This document shows, one piece after another, positions 16,045 to 24,872 of a stretch of DNA of 38,045 nucleotides. The stretch covers positions 1 through 38,045 of the forward strand of contig SVKY01000019.1 in the NCBI GenBank assembly GCA_015068235.1. The letters are read 5' to 3'. Every line of letters starts with the position of its first letter. Within the stretch, counting starts at the first letter, position 1. This stretch comes from Oscillospiraceae bacterium (lineage in GTDB: Bacteria; Bacillota; Clostridia; Oscillospirales; Oscillospiraceae). The notes under the pieces were generated by a model that was not told where the DNA came from, searched no databases, and saw only the letters and a program-made list of their open reading frames with translations. Position numbers and translations under genes: made by a program.

Positions 16045-17370
16045 ATGAGTCATATTATCAGAAGTATTATTGAGAAAAGAAAGAGAGGCATCCGCTGCGG
16101 TATTCCGTCCTTTTGCACGGCAAATCCCCTGGCGATCGAGGCTTGCTTGGAGCAGGGTGTGCGTTTCAATGACAGCATTCTGATCGAGGCAACCGCCAAC
16201 CAGGTTAACCAGTTTGGCGGCTATACAGGCATGCGCCCGGCAGATTTCCGCAACATGGTCTATGAAATCGCCGATAAGGTCGGCTTCCCGAAGTCGAACA
16301 TCATCCTCGGCGGCGACCATCTCGGTCCTCTGACGTGGTATAACGAGCCGGAGGAATCCGCTATGCAGAAGGCGGAGGATCTGGTGCGTGAATATGTCGC
16401 AGCCGGCTACAAGAAAATCCATTTGGACACCAGTATGCGTTTGAAGGACGACTCAAAGTCGGAGCCCTTGGGCTTGGACAAGGTCGCACGGCGTGGCGCA
16501 CGTCTTTATAAAGCGTGCCAAGAGGAATATGAGAAGCTGCTTGAGAAGAATCTGCATGAGATCCAGCCGGTCTATGTCATCGGCAGCGAGGTTCCGCTGC
16601 CCGGCGGTGAACAGAGCTGTGAGGATTCGATGGCGATCACCCGAGTGGAAGATCTGCATGCGACCGTTGCAGCGTATGAAAAGGCATTTGAGGAATTCGG
16701 CTGCCAAAACGCAATGGAAAACGTCATCGGCATCGTGGTGCAGCCGGGCGTAGAGTTCGGTGATGAGAACATCGCCGTCTACGACCGCAACAAGACCACC
16801 GAGTTGTGCGAGGCGGTTCGTCAGTATCCAGGTCTTGTCATGGAGGGTCACTCGACAGACTATCAGCCCATTTTCCGCTTGGAGGAGATGGTCGCTGACG
16901 GCATTGCCATTTTGAAGGTCGGTCCTGCGCTGACGTTTGCACTGCGTGAGGCGGTGTTTGCGCTGACCATGATCGAAAATGAGATGTTCCCTGTCGAAAA
17001 GCAGTCGCATTTCCAGTCGATTTTGGAAACTGCAATGCAGGCAGATGATTCCTATTGGAAAAAATATTATCAGGGCAACACCAGAGAAAAACGTCTGAAG
17101 CGGCGCTATTCTCTGTCTGACCGCAGTCGTTATTATATGACAGATGAGCGTGTGGTTGCCTCGATGGAAAAGCTGTTTGAGAATATTGACTCCGTCACCA
17201 TTCCAAAGGGTTTGCTGCACCAATTCCTGCCTTCTCAGTATGTCAAGGTCCGCGAAGGCTTGCTCGAGTGCAAGGCTCGCACCCTGGTCAAGCAGCATAT
17301 CATCGATACCGTGATTGAGGAGTATAACTACGCAACCAAGAACAATTACGTGGTCCGCCAGCTTGGATAA
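16045..17370 (+). CDS. GatZ/KbaZ-family protein (possible fructose-6-P 4-epimerase)
   Basis: The 441 residues align along their whole length with GatZ/KbaZ, the subunit needed by class II tagatose-1,6-bisphosphate aldolases. Shared motifs are LIEATANQVNQFGGYTGM, ILGGDHLGP, KIHLDTSM, VPLPGGE, VVQPGVEF, GHSTDYQ and ILKVGPALTFALREA. The catalytic partner GatY/KbaY and a galactitol PTS are absent. Related stand-alone members are known to act as 4-epimerases on tagaturonate or on fructose-6-phosphate. Here a 4-epimerase giving tagatose-6-phosphate would feed the GatD-like enzyme two genes on (inference). The start at 16045 is chosen by homology and AAAGGG upstream. It is first in the polymer cluster. 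Confidence 0.85.
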   Translation: MSHIIRSIIEKRKRGIRCGIPSFCTANPLAIEACLEQGVRFNDSILIEATANQVNQFGGYTGMRPADFRNMVYEIADKVGFPKSNIILGGDHLGPLTWYNEPEESAMQKAEDLVREYVAAGYKKIHLDTSMRLKDDSKSEPLGLDKVARRGARLYKACQEEYEKLLEKNLHEIQPVYVIGSEVPLPGGEQSCEDSMAITRVEDLHATVAAYEKAFEEFGCQNAMENVIGIVVQPGVEFGDENIAVYDRNKTTELCEAVRQYPGLVMEGHSTDYQPIFRLEEMVADGIAILKVGPALTFALREAVFALTMIENEMFPVEKQSHFQSILETAMQADDSYWKKYYQGNTREKRLKRRYSLSDRSRYYMTDERVVASMEKLFENIDSVTIPKGLLHQFLPSQYVKVREGLLECKARTLVKQHIIDTVIEEYNYATKNNYVVRQLG

Positions 17371-17382
17371 GGAGAATCGCGC

Positions 17383-18117
17383 GTGAATATATTGTTGCTT
17401 ATGATGGGCGGCAGCGGCACTCGCTTGGGTGCCAACGTGCCGAAACAGTACGTTGAGATTGAAAACAGACCTATCTTTTCCTATATTTTAGAGGCGCATC
17501 AGCATTGCGAGCATATTGATAAGATCGTTGTGGTCTCCCATAGCAGTTGGCTCGAGCATGTGCGTACTTGGACAAATTGGCTGCAGGCGGATAAGGTCGC
17601 CTCTATCGTTGCAGGCGGCGTGAATCGTTCAAGCTCCGTTCGAAACGGACTGGACGCCATTGCCTCTTGGGCGCAGGACGATGATGTGATATTGATCCAC
17701 GATGCGACCCATCCTTACTGCGACAGTGAGGGCATTGCCGAGATCATTTCGGCAGTAAAGGATTACGGCGGCGCAACCTTGGGTCAGGCGCAGTACGATA
17801 CCTGCTATCGCACATGTGAGAACGGTTTGATCGAGACCGTGGTTCCGAGACAGCTGATCTTCTCGGGTGCATCGCCTGAGGCGTTCTGCTATCGTAGAAT
17901 TTTTGATATTTATGCAAACGCAGAGGAAAGCGAGCTTGAGGCGATGACCTCAGCCGGTGCCATTGCGCTTGCACATAATATTCCGATGAAGGTCGTTCCT
18001 TCTCGTGTCCTCAACCTCAAGATCACCTATCCCAATGATCTGGCGCTTTTGAGGATCCTGCTGCACGACTTTTTCCCGAAGGCAAGAGCGTGCTGTGCGG
18101 AGGAAAAACCGGAATAA
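17383..18117 (+). CDS. IspD/TarI-family polyol-phosphate cytidylyltransferase
   Basis: This enzyme joins CTP and a polyol phosphate to give a CDP-polyol and pyrophosphate. The 244 residues carry the nucleotide loop GGSGTRLGANVPKQY (about residues 9-23), the VAGGVNRSSSVRNGL segment and LNLKITYPNDLALL near the end. In the family's HDAxRP motif the arginine is replaced: the sequence reads HDATHPY. This could reflect a substrate other than methylerythritol or ribitol phosphate. It starts with GTG after AAGGAG. It sits between GatZ-like and GatD-like genes with short gaps of 12 and 26 bases. The product CDP-galactitol is inferred from these neighbours; CDP-ribitol is the main alternative. Confidence 0.87.
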   Translation: MNILLLMMGGSGTRLGANVPKQYVEIENRPIFSYILEAHQHCEHIDKIVVVSHSSWLEHVRTWTNWLQADKVASIVAGGVNRSSSVRNGLDAIASWAQDDDVILIHDATHPYCDSEGIAEIISAVKDYGGATLGQAQYDTCYRTCENGLIETVVPRQLIFSGASPEAFCYRRIFDIYANAEESELEAMTSAGAIALAHNIPMKVVPSRVLNLKITYPNDLALLRILLHDFFPKARACCAEEKPE

Positions 18118-18143
18118 CAACTACTTTTAAGGAGATAATTTTT

Positions 18144-19193
18144 ATGTACGCTGGCGTGGTCCATGAACCTTTTGATATCCGCTATGAGCAGATCGAAACG
18201 CCGAAGATCGCAGCTGACGAGGTGCTTGTGAAGGTAAAATATACCGGCATCTGCGGCTCTGACATTCCCCGTGTGAACGGCAATGCCTGCCATTTTTTCC
18301 CGAACGTGCTCGGACATGAATTTTCCGGCACGATCGTTGCCGTCGGCGAAAACGTGACCGATCGCAAGGTCTCTGACCGTGTGGCGGGTGTTCCGCTGGT
18401 TCCGTGCATGAAGTGCGCCGATTGCCAAAAGGGCGATTATTCCCTGTGCAAGCACTATAGCTTCATCGGCTCACGCCGCTTCGGCAGCTTTGCAGAGTAT
18501 GTGGCAATGCCGGCACAAAATACGGTCGTGTTGGACGATGCTGTCACCTTTGAGCAGGGCGCTTTGTTTGAGCCTGCGACCGTGGCGCTGCATGGTCTGC
18601 GCTGTGCAAAATATGAGCCGGGCAAGGTCGTTGCCATCATCGGCGCAGGCACCATCGGCGCTCTGACGATGCAGTGGTGCAAGATTTTCGGCGCAAGCAA
18701 GATTGTTATGCTCGATTGCAGCAGCGAAAAGCTGGAGTATGCCAAAAATCTCGGCGCAGACGGCTGCGTTTTGACGACCGGGGAGGATTGGTATCAGCAG
18801 GCGATGGCGCTCAGCGGCGGCAGAGGCTTTGACTTCGTTTTTGAAAGCGCAGGCTCCTCGGTGACGATCAAGATGGCTTACCGCATCGCTGCCAGCCATG
18901 CGCATGTGTGCATCATCGGCACACCGAAAAATGACGTAACCTTCAGCGTTTCCGAGTGGGAGAACTTAAACCGCAAGGAGATGTATGTCACCGGCTCCTG
19001 GATGAGCTATTCTGCGCCCTTCCCCGGCTCGGAGTGGACGGAGACGGCACATTTCTTCTCCACGGGTGCGCTGAAGCTGGATTCGTCCATGATTTGGAAG
19101 ATCCTTCCGCTTAGCCGCATTGACGAGGCTTTCGCCATGTTCAATACCCCCGGTGCCGTCAAGGGCAAGATCTTGATCGACAGCGAGGCTTGA
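18144..19193 (+). CDS. GatD-like zinc polyol-phosphate dehydrogenase
   Basis: This is a medium-chain zinc dehydrogenase of 349 residues. Catalytic zinc ligands lie in GICGSD and GHEFSG, and the structural zinc cysteines in PCMKCADCQKGDYSLC. The NAD(P) loop is IIGAGTIGALTMQ. Several stretches match galactitol-1-phosphate 5-dehydrogenase closely: PNVLGHEFSG, YSFIGSRRFGSFAEY and GSWMSYSAPFPGSEW. GatD interconverts galactitol-1-phosphate and tagatose-6-phosphate. In a biosynthetic cluster it would run in the reducing direction, as TarJ does for ribulose-5-phosphate. An ATG at 18144 follows AAGGAG by nine bases. A repeat element follows, separating this precursor trio from the transferases. Confidence 0.88.
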   Translation: MYAGVVHEPFDIRYEQIETPKIAADEVLVKVKYTGICGSDIPRVNGNACHFFPNVLGHEFSGTIVAVGENVTDRKVSDRVAGVPLVPCMKCADCQKGDYSLCKHYSFIGSRRFGSFAEYVAMPAQNTVVLDDAVTFEQGALFEPATVALHGLRCAKYEPGKVVAIIGAGTIGALTMQWCKIFGASKIVMLDCSSEKLEYAKNLGADGCVLTTGEDWYQQAMALSGGRGFDFVFESAGSSVTIKMAYRIAASHAHVCIIGTPKNDVTFSVSEWENLNRKEMYVTGSWMSYSAPFPGSEWTETAHFFSTGALKLDSSMIWKILPLSRIDEAFAMFNTPGAVKGKILIDSEA

Positions 19194-19205
19194 GAAAAAT
19201 AATTT

Positions 19206-19466
19206 GAAATTCCGTTTTATCGTTGAGATCGGCAGTACGTATTTGTCATTGCGAGGAGCGAAGCGACGTGGCTGCGCAGCCGTTGGCAGTTTGCTGCCTT
19301 ACGGATGCGGTGTGCCCCTTGCGAGTGTAATCTCGGACTAAAAGTTTGCTCTTTTTATCAAAATACGGATAAAATCGAAACATTGAGATTGCCACGACTC
19401 CGCTGGGGTCTCACAATGACATCATTGATAGTGCATTTCAACAGACCGACAAATCGGAAATTTTTG
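19206..19466. repeat. TIR repeat element 6, type III core (261 bp)
   Basis: The ends are GAAATTCCGTTTTATCG and CCGACAAATCGGAAATTT. The core begins GTCATTGCGAGGAGCGAAGC and later has GAGATTGCCACGACTCCGC, the two halves of a widespread intergenic repeat. The core is unrelated to types I and II. An open frame starting at 19305 runs through it into the next gene, but those 69 codons derive from the repeat and are not real coding sequence. Confidence 0.75.
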
Positions 19467-19511
19467 AAACAGTACGAGTGGCGATGCCACGGCGAGAAAG
19501 AGGCACAGTCC

Positions 19512-20669
19512 ATGCTAAAACAGATAAAACGCATGTTGCTATGGCTGCGACGGTTGCTGAAAAATGCAATTTATATCCTGCTGGCACCCTGCTACTATAT
19601 TTGCTGCCTGCGCCCCGTCCGCAAAGGACTCGTGGTGTTGGCAGACGGTCATATCGATCGCCTGCCGTATTCCATGCAGGCTCTGCGGGAGCGTCTTACG
19701 GAGATTGACGATATTACGGTGGTCGAGTATTTTCACGACTATTCATTTTGCAATATGATCAAAGGCTTTTGGATCATGCTGCGCTTCATGCCGCTGTATG
19801 CCAGGGCGGAATATGTATTTTTGTGCGACTGCTTCATCCCCACCACCTGCTGCAAAAAGCGTAAGGGAACGACCGTCGTGCAGCTTTGGCATTCGTGCGG
19901 TCTGATGAAAAAGGTCGGCGTGGATTCGCCTGAGGATGCCATGAGCATGAAGAAAACGCAGTACCGCAATACCGATGTGTTCACCACCTCTGCCGATGTG
20001 GTCTCGGACGTGCTGTCGAAGGCACTTTTGATCCCGAGAGAGAATTTTTCCACCGCAGGCGTCAACCGTATGGACCTTCTGTATCGCAAGGATCGCTGCG
20101 CAAGCCTGAAAAAATATTTTTACGAGAATTATCCCGAATATCGGGGAAAAAAATTGGTACTTTGGGCGCCGACCTTCCGTGGGAATGTCCACGATTCGCA
20201 TTTGGTCGGTGAGGAGGTCCTTCTCAAGCTGCAAAAGGAGCTGGGCGAGGATTACGCCATCATTCTCAAAACGCACCGTTTCGCAGGCAGAACCGGCATC
20301 GATACGCCTGTGCGGATCACCGCCGAGCAGCTTTTGACGATCGCAGATTGCCTGATCACGGATTATTCTTCGATTTATTTTGACTATCTTTACTTCCGAA
20401 AACCTGTGATCCTGTTTGCGCCGGATCTGCAGGAGTATGAAGAAAAGCGGGGCATTTACCCCAAATATACCGACACGCCCGGCTATTTTGCCGAGAACGA
20501 AGTGCAGCTTCGCAAGGGAATTTTGACCATGGACACATGGGCAAATGAGGCTTACCGTGCGCAGCAGGACAAGCTTTGGGACGAGCAGATGACATTCTGT
20601 GACGGCAAGAGCACGGATAAGCTGCTCAAGGAGCTGGGCATTTTGAAAAACGACGAGGTTTCGGCATGA
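19512..20669 (+). CDS. TagB/TagF-type polyol-phosphate transferase
   Basis: The 385 residues belong to the CDP-glycerol glycerophosphotransferase family, peripheral membrane enzymes that add polyol phosphate from a CDP-polyol to a lipid-linked acceptor. Conserved parts are LWHSCGLMKKVG (residues 125-136), LWAPTFRG, ILKTHRF and TDYSSIYFDYLYFRKPVI, followed by a YEEKRG stretch. A basic hydrophobic N-terminus (IKRMLLWLRRLLKNAIY) could bind the membrane. The family's WHG is WHS here. The start at 19512 excludes the repeat-derived codons. The gene ends with an ATGA overlap onto the LicD gene. It could be a primase or a short-chain polymerase; length favours TagB-like action. Confidence 0.88.
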   Translation: MLKQIKRMLLWLRRLLKNAIYILLAPCYYICCLRPVRKGLVVLADGHIDRLPYSMQALRERLTEIDDITVVEYFHDYSFCNMIKGFWIMLRFMPLYARAEYVFLCDCFIPTTCCKKRKGTTVVQLWHSCGLMKKVGVDSPEDAMSMKKTQYRNTDVFTTSADVVSDVLSKALLIPRENFSTAGVNRMDLLYRKDRCASLKKYFYENYPEYRGKKLVLWAPTFRGNVHDSHLVGEEVLLKLQKELGEDYAIILKTHRFAGRTGIDTPVRITAEQLLTIADCLITDYSSIYFDYLYFRKPVILFAPDLQEYEEKRGIYPKYTDTPGYFAENEVQLRKGILTMDTWANEAYRAQQDKLWDEQMTFCDGKSTDKLLKELGILKNDEVSA

Positions 20670-22036
20670 AAAGTGCTGTTGTCGAACAGAATTTAGCGGA
20701 TTTTCAGGACGAATGGGTGTTCTTGTGTGCATCGAGCCGAAGGCTTGAGGGCATGAAGGTTCGTGTGGACGGTACCTGCGAGGTGCTGAAAAAAGCGCTG
20801 AACCGGGTGCTTACGGCACACGGGGCAACAATTTGTGAAACGAATTATTCGCACAGGGTATTTCTCAATATGCCCACGGCTGAAGATCGGGCGGCGAAGG
20901 TGCTATGCGTATGGTCCGGTCAAAAGCAGGAGATTTCGCCCAACGGACGAATGCTTCTTTCTCTGCCTGCGCTTTATGGCGCAGGTCTGCCGGAGGAATA
21001 TGACCGCAATGCTGAGGATCCTGCCGCAATGCATGTTGCCGATGCGCTTGCGTCGATCGTTTCGGCACTGAGCGAATTTTCTGTCGGGGAAACAAACGTC
21101 TCGGCACCAGGTGAAAACGCCTTGGTCAGCAGACAAGAGGGCTTGCGCTGCCTGAGAATTTTGCAGCAATTTCCCGAACGCCGTTTTTACGATGATTCCG
21201 CTTACGGCGGAAACCTGCGTGCATTGCAGCAATTGCAGCTGAAGCTTTTGCTGGAATTGGATCGCATCTGCCGTGAAAACGGCATTTCCTATTTTTTGGG
21301 TGGCGGCACACTTCTCGGTGCGGTGCGCCATCAGGGCTTTATCCCGTGGGATGACGATGTAGACGTGATGATGAGCCGTGAGAATTTTGACCGCTTTGCG
21401 AGCATTGCACCCAAGGCTGCAAAAGAGGGCTTTTTCTTCCAAAATTCCACCACCGATCCCAATTACCACAGCCCGTTTCACAAACTTCGTGCCAAGGGTA
21501 CGCTGTTTGTCACCGAATTTTCACAGCGCTTTGAGATGCAGCAGGGCGTTTTTTTGGATATTTTTGCCCACGACGCTGCGCCAAAGAACAAAAAGCTGCT
21601 CAAAGCGCATATTTTTATGACCACCCTTGCCCGTTCGATGGTGTTTCACAAATGGGATGATTCCGCCATGCATTTTTATGGGCGGAAAAAGCTTTTTTGT
21701 CGAATTGCTACGTTTTTTGTGCGTCACAGCTCCATGCGCCGCTTGGAAAAAATCGAGCGCAGAGTGATGACTTTCTACAACAAGCGAAATACGGGCGTGC
21801 TTTACGATTCCATGGGTGAGCATTTGCAGCATGGCGGCTTCGATGCCGACATTTTGCAAGAGACAACCACGGCACTTTTTGAGGGTCACCGCTTCCCCGT
21901 GCCGAAAAATTTTGACGCTTATCTCCGGTTTTCCTACGGAGATGATTATATGACCCTGCCAAGACCGAGCCTGCGCTGCGCCCATCACAGCGCAGTAAGC
22001 TTCTCGCTCGGAGAAGAAAAAAATCACCACGAATGA
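20666..22036 (+). CDS. LicD-family phosphotransferase with unknown N-terminal domain
   Basis: LicD proteins transfer phosphocholine or another CDP-activated group to cell-surface glycans; the eukaryotic relatives fukutin and FKRP use CDP-ribitol. The LicD domain starts near residue 190: LDRICRENGISYFLGGGTLLGAVRHQG, then PWDDDVDVM with the metal-binding aspartates at residues 229-233, FHKLRAKGT and GVFLDIFAHD. The N-terminal 190 residues match nothing I recognise and contain no transmembrane segment. The gene overlaps the TagB-like gene by four bases and is 10 bases from the next LicD gene. With no choline kinase or CCT gene nearby, the donor may be the CDP-polyol made by this cluster (inference). 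Confidence 0.87.
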   Translation: MKSAVVEQNLADFQDEWVFLCASSRRLEGMKVRVDGTCEVLKKALNRVLTAHGATICETNYSHRVFLNMPTAEDRAAKVLCVWSGQKQEISPNGRMLLSLPALYGAGLPEEYDRNAEDPAAMHVADALASIVSALSEFSVGETNVSAPGENALVSRQEGLRCLRILQQFPERRFYDDSAYGGNLRALQQLQLKLLLELDRICRENGISYFLGGGTLLGAVRHQGFIPWDDDVDVMMSRENFDRFASIAPKAAKEGFFFQNSTTDPNYHSPFHKLRAKGTLFVTEFSQRFEMQQGVFLDIFAHDAAPKNKKLLKAHIFMTTLARSMVFHKWDDSAMHFYGRKKLFCRIATFFVRHSSMRRLEKIERRVMTFYNKRNTGVLYDSMGEHLQHGGFDADILQETTTALFEGHRFPVPKNFDAYLRFSYGDDYMTLPRPSLRCAHHSAVSFSLGEEKNHHE

Positions 22037-22046
22037 GGTAGATGCT

Positions 22047-24860
22047 ATGACGAAACAGGAATTTCACTTGACCCCGTTCCGAAAGCTGACTGCTGAAAAA
22101 ACGAAAATTCTGAGCCGCCTGCACGATTTTTTCACGGAGCAGGAGATCGCCTATTTTGCGGTCGACGGACTTGCACGAGCTGCACAGCTTGGCGAGAAAA
22201 TGGTGGAGGAAAATTGGACCGTCGCCATGATCCGCAGCGAATATCGGCGTTTTTTGAAGCTTGCCGCACCGAGCGGCTGTGCTTTCGGCAAAGATCACAG
22301 GGGCGTTGTGACATTCTCACATTCGGAGTCGAAGCATTGTATTTTTATTGATGTCTATGACGCTCTGCCTGTGGGTCTGAAGGAGCAAAATGCCTTTTTG
22401 AAGGAGCTTGATGAGCTTCGCAAAAAGGGCGACAGCAAGGCTTTGGAGCGTTTGGCTACAAAGTATGAAAACGACCCTTCGGCGCTGATGATCGCTCGGG
22501 TTATGAGCGGTGAGGGTGCGCCGATGCACCGGGCTGTGCTCTATCCCATCAAAAACCGTACCCTTGAGGATATCAAGGTTTGCGTTCCGTGCGATTGCGG
22601 CGCATGGCTCGTTGCCGAAGATCAGTATATTGCTTTGCAGAAGCGTGAGGTGCTCAAGCAGTTGGATGCCTTCTGCCAGCAGCAGGAGATTCCGTATTTT
22701 GCGATCTCTAAGCTTGAGGCAAGCAGCCGTATGTACGGCGATATTCGTCCCGATTACGGCCGTGCCGCAATGGAGATCGGTGTGCTGCGCTATTATTTCG
22801 ATGATTTTGCCGCTTTGACGAAAAATGATCCGCGCTTCACCGTTTACGCCACCGAGCGCAGCGGCAAGAATACAGGTGCGGTATATATCACTTTGAGCGA
22901 GTTTGCCGAAGAGGGTACTCGCCCGGATGCGACCATTACCGCTATGCCCTATGACTACCTTCCGCAGGAGGAGCATTTGCGCAAGCGCTTCCTGGCAGAC
23001 ACCAAAAAGCTCAACGAGGAATATAATTCGGCATATTCCGGCGACAAAAACCGCAAGAAGAAGCTCGCGCCGGAGCTTTTTAAGCAGCTGACCACCCGCT
23101 GCGTCGAATATAACGACCGTCAGACTTCGGGAAGAAGATATATTGCCCGTGTGCAGGGTGCGCAGGGCAAGGTGCTTCCGTGCCATCATGTATTCCCGCT
23201 TGTGAGAAGCAAGCTCGGAGATTTTGAGATCAACTGCCCGTGCAATCCGTATCTTTGGGCAGAAAACACAAACATCGATTTTAACAACGCCGCCAACGAG
23301 CTCAAGGCTTCGCTCTTAAAGCGTTTGCTGAAGCTCTGTCAGGAGCATCAGATCGAGTGCTTTTCCATTGCAAACCTGCTCATTGGCATGGTGACCTACG
23401 GCGATTATGTGCCCGATAAGCCCAACACAAATTGGGATGTTGCCCTCCTGCGGGCGGATTATGAAAAGCTGCTCGGGATCCTCAGAGAAAAAGCAGAGCA
23501 GTACGAATTGCGTCTTTCCGAGAGCTTTGATTCGGAGGGTCGGCTGCAAATTTTAACAAAGCGAATTTGTGCCAGGGAGCTTTCCTGGCCGGACGGCGAG
23601 CTGAGATTGATTCCGTTTGATAAGATCCCCGAGGCATATGATACGCAGTACGCCTTTTTGCGTAAACTCCGCAAGCTCAATGAGCTGTATAAGGCAATGC
23701 TGGACCGTGAGCTGACGGGCAGCACCTCTTATAACGCAAAAAAGCTCGAAAAAGCCTATCAAAAATACGGTCCGGACGCACCGCAGGCGCTTTATGCGCA
23801 GATCGACCGCCTGGCGCAGAGCTACAATGACGATGCGCAGACGCATCTTTACGGCAGAGTTGCCTTCGAACGGTCGAAGTTCATTCACGAAGACCAGCTC
23901 TTCCCGCTTGCAAAGGGCTTTGTGCGTGATGTGCAGATGAACCGTCCGAACGATTATTCCGTCTGGACGCCCGTGATCGATGAGGCTCTGCATGTGCAGG
24001 TCACCTCGATCCAGCAGGCAGATCTGATTTTGATCGACAAAATTGACGAAATTTGCCGTAAGCTGGACATCGGCTACTTTATCTGCGGCGGCTCGATGCT
24101 CGGCTATGCCCGAAACGGCGGCTTCATCCCCTGGGACGACGATATCGACGTGGCAATGCTGCGTGCGGATTATGACCGCTTTATGGCAGAGGCAGGCGCT
24201 TATTTGGACGATCGCTTCTTCCTGCAAACTCGTCAGACCGATCCCGAAATTCCGTATCTTTTCTCCAAGCTGCGCCTCAACAACACCGAGTATATTACGA
24301 AATATAATGAACGCCGTGCCTTCCATAAGGGTATCTGTCTGGATATTTTCCCCTTCGATTTTATCCCCAACAGCCCGAAGGAGCAGGAGAAATTCAAAAA
24401 AGAGGTGCTTGCGCTTTCCGCAGCGCACAACCGTGTGGTCAACAACCAGATGCCTGAGCCGATCGACCCGATCAAGCCCAGAAACAGCAAGGAGCGCTAT
24501 TACAAGCTCTACGGTAAGGCGAAGCGTTTTTACTTCCGCTGCCAGTCGCTGAAGAAGACGCAGCAGGCATATTTGGACAAGGCGACCAGCCTCAACAGCA
24601 GGGCTGAGGAGCTTGGCTTGACCACAGTGGCAAGTTTCGTTCCGTCTTACACCTATATCAAGTTAGAGGACCTGCTCCCTTACCAGGATGTGCTGTTTGA
24701 GGGGCACCGTGTCAAGGTGCCCAGACGACCCGAGGTCTTCCTGACAATGCAGTACGGCGATTATTTGCAGCTTCCGCCGAAGCATAACCGTGTGGCGCAC
24801 AAGCTGCTTCGCTGGAGCGTGGATGTGAAGGCAGATAAGGAAAATGCAAACGAAAAATAA
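22047..24860 (+). CDS. Quadruple LicD-like protein, only the last unit complete
   Basis: The 937 residues consist of four LicD-like units. Unit 4 (about 652-937) has everything: YFICGGSMLGYARNGG, PWDDDID at 695-701, FSKLRLNNTEYI, CLDIFPFDFIP and the closing YGDYLQLP. Unit 1 (about 15-195) aligns through the helix before IAYFAVDGLA, NWTVAMIRSEYRRF, FIDVYDALPVG and VCVPCDCGAWL, but has no DDDxD. Unit 2 (about 198-410) keeps IPYFAISKLEA and EIGVLRYYFDDF. Unit 3 (about 418-640) keeps IECFSIANLL and NWDVALLRADYEKL with a single aspartate. The three N-terminal units are therefore probably catalytically dead and may bind acceptor or substrate (inference). RBS GAGGTAG is moderate. It is probably cotranscribed with both neighbours. 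Confidence 0.85.
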   Translation: MTKQEFHLTPFRKLTAEKTKILSRLHDFFTEQEIAYFAVDGLARAAQLGEKMVEENWTVAMIRSEYRRFLKLAAPSGCAFGKDHRGVVTFSHSESKHCIFIDVYDALPVGLKEQNAFLKELDELRKKGDSKALERLATKYENDPSALMIARVMSGEGAPMHRAVLYPIKNRTLEDIKVCVPCDCGAWLVAEDQYIALQKREVLKQLDAFCQQQEIPYFAISKLEASSRMYGDIRPDYGRAAMEIGVLRYYFDDFAALTKNDPRFTVYATERSGKNTGAVYITLSEFAEEGTRPDATITAMPYDYLPQEEHLRKRFLADTKKLNEEYNSAYSGDKNRKKKLAPELFKQLTTRCVEYNDRQTSGRRYIARVQGAQGKVLPCHHVFPLVRSKLGDFEINCPCNPYLWAENTNIDFNNAANELKASLLKRLLKLCQEHQIECFSIANLLIGMVTYGDYVPDKPNTNWDVALLRADYEKLLGILREKAEQYELRLSESFDSEGRLQILTKRICARELSWPDGELRLIPFDKIPEAYDTQYAFLRKLRKLNELYKAMLDRELTGSTSYNAKKLEKAYQKYGPDAPQALYAQIDRLAQSYNDDAQTHLYGRVAFERSKFIHEDQLFPLAKGFVRDVQMNRPNDYSVWTPVIDEALHVQVTSIQQADLILIDKIDEICRKLDIGYFICGGSMLGYARNGGFIPWDDDIDVAMLRADYDRFMAEAGAYLDDRFFLQTRQTDPEIPYLFSKLRLNNTEYITKYNERRAFHKGICLDIFPFDFIPNSPKEQEKFKKEVLALSAAHNRVVNNQMPEPIDPIKPRNSKERYYKLYGKAKRFYFRCQSLKKTQQAYLDKATSLNSRAEELGLTTVASFVPSYTYIKLEDLLPYQDVLFEGHRVKVPRRPEVFLTMQYGDYLQLPPKHNRVAHKLLRWSVDVKADKENANEK

Positions 24861-24872
24861 AGGTGAATCACA

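Noticed and set aside
16045-19193. Galactitol catabolic operon
   Set aside because: There is no galactitol PTS, GatY or tagatose-6-P kinase, and the genes run into a cytidylyltransferase and polymer export genes.
19743-20732. Minus-strand open frame of 329 codons
   Set aside because: It is the complement of the TagB-like gene, which has clear family motifs; such mirror frames are common in this window.
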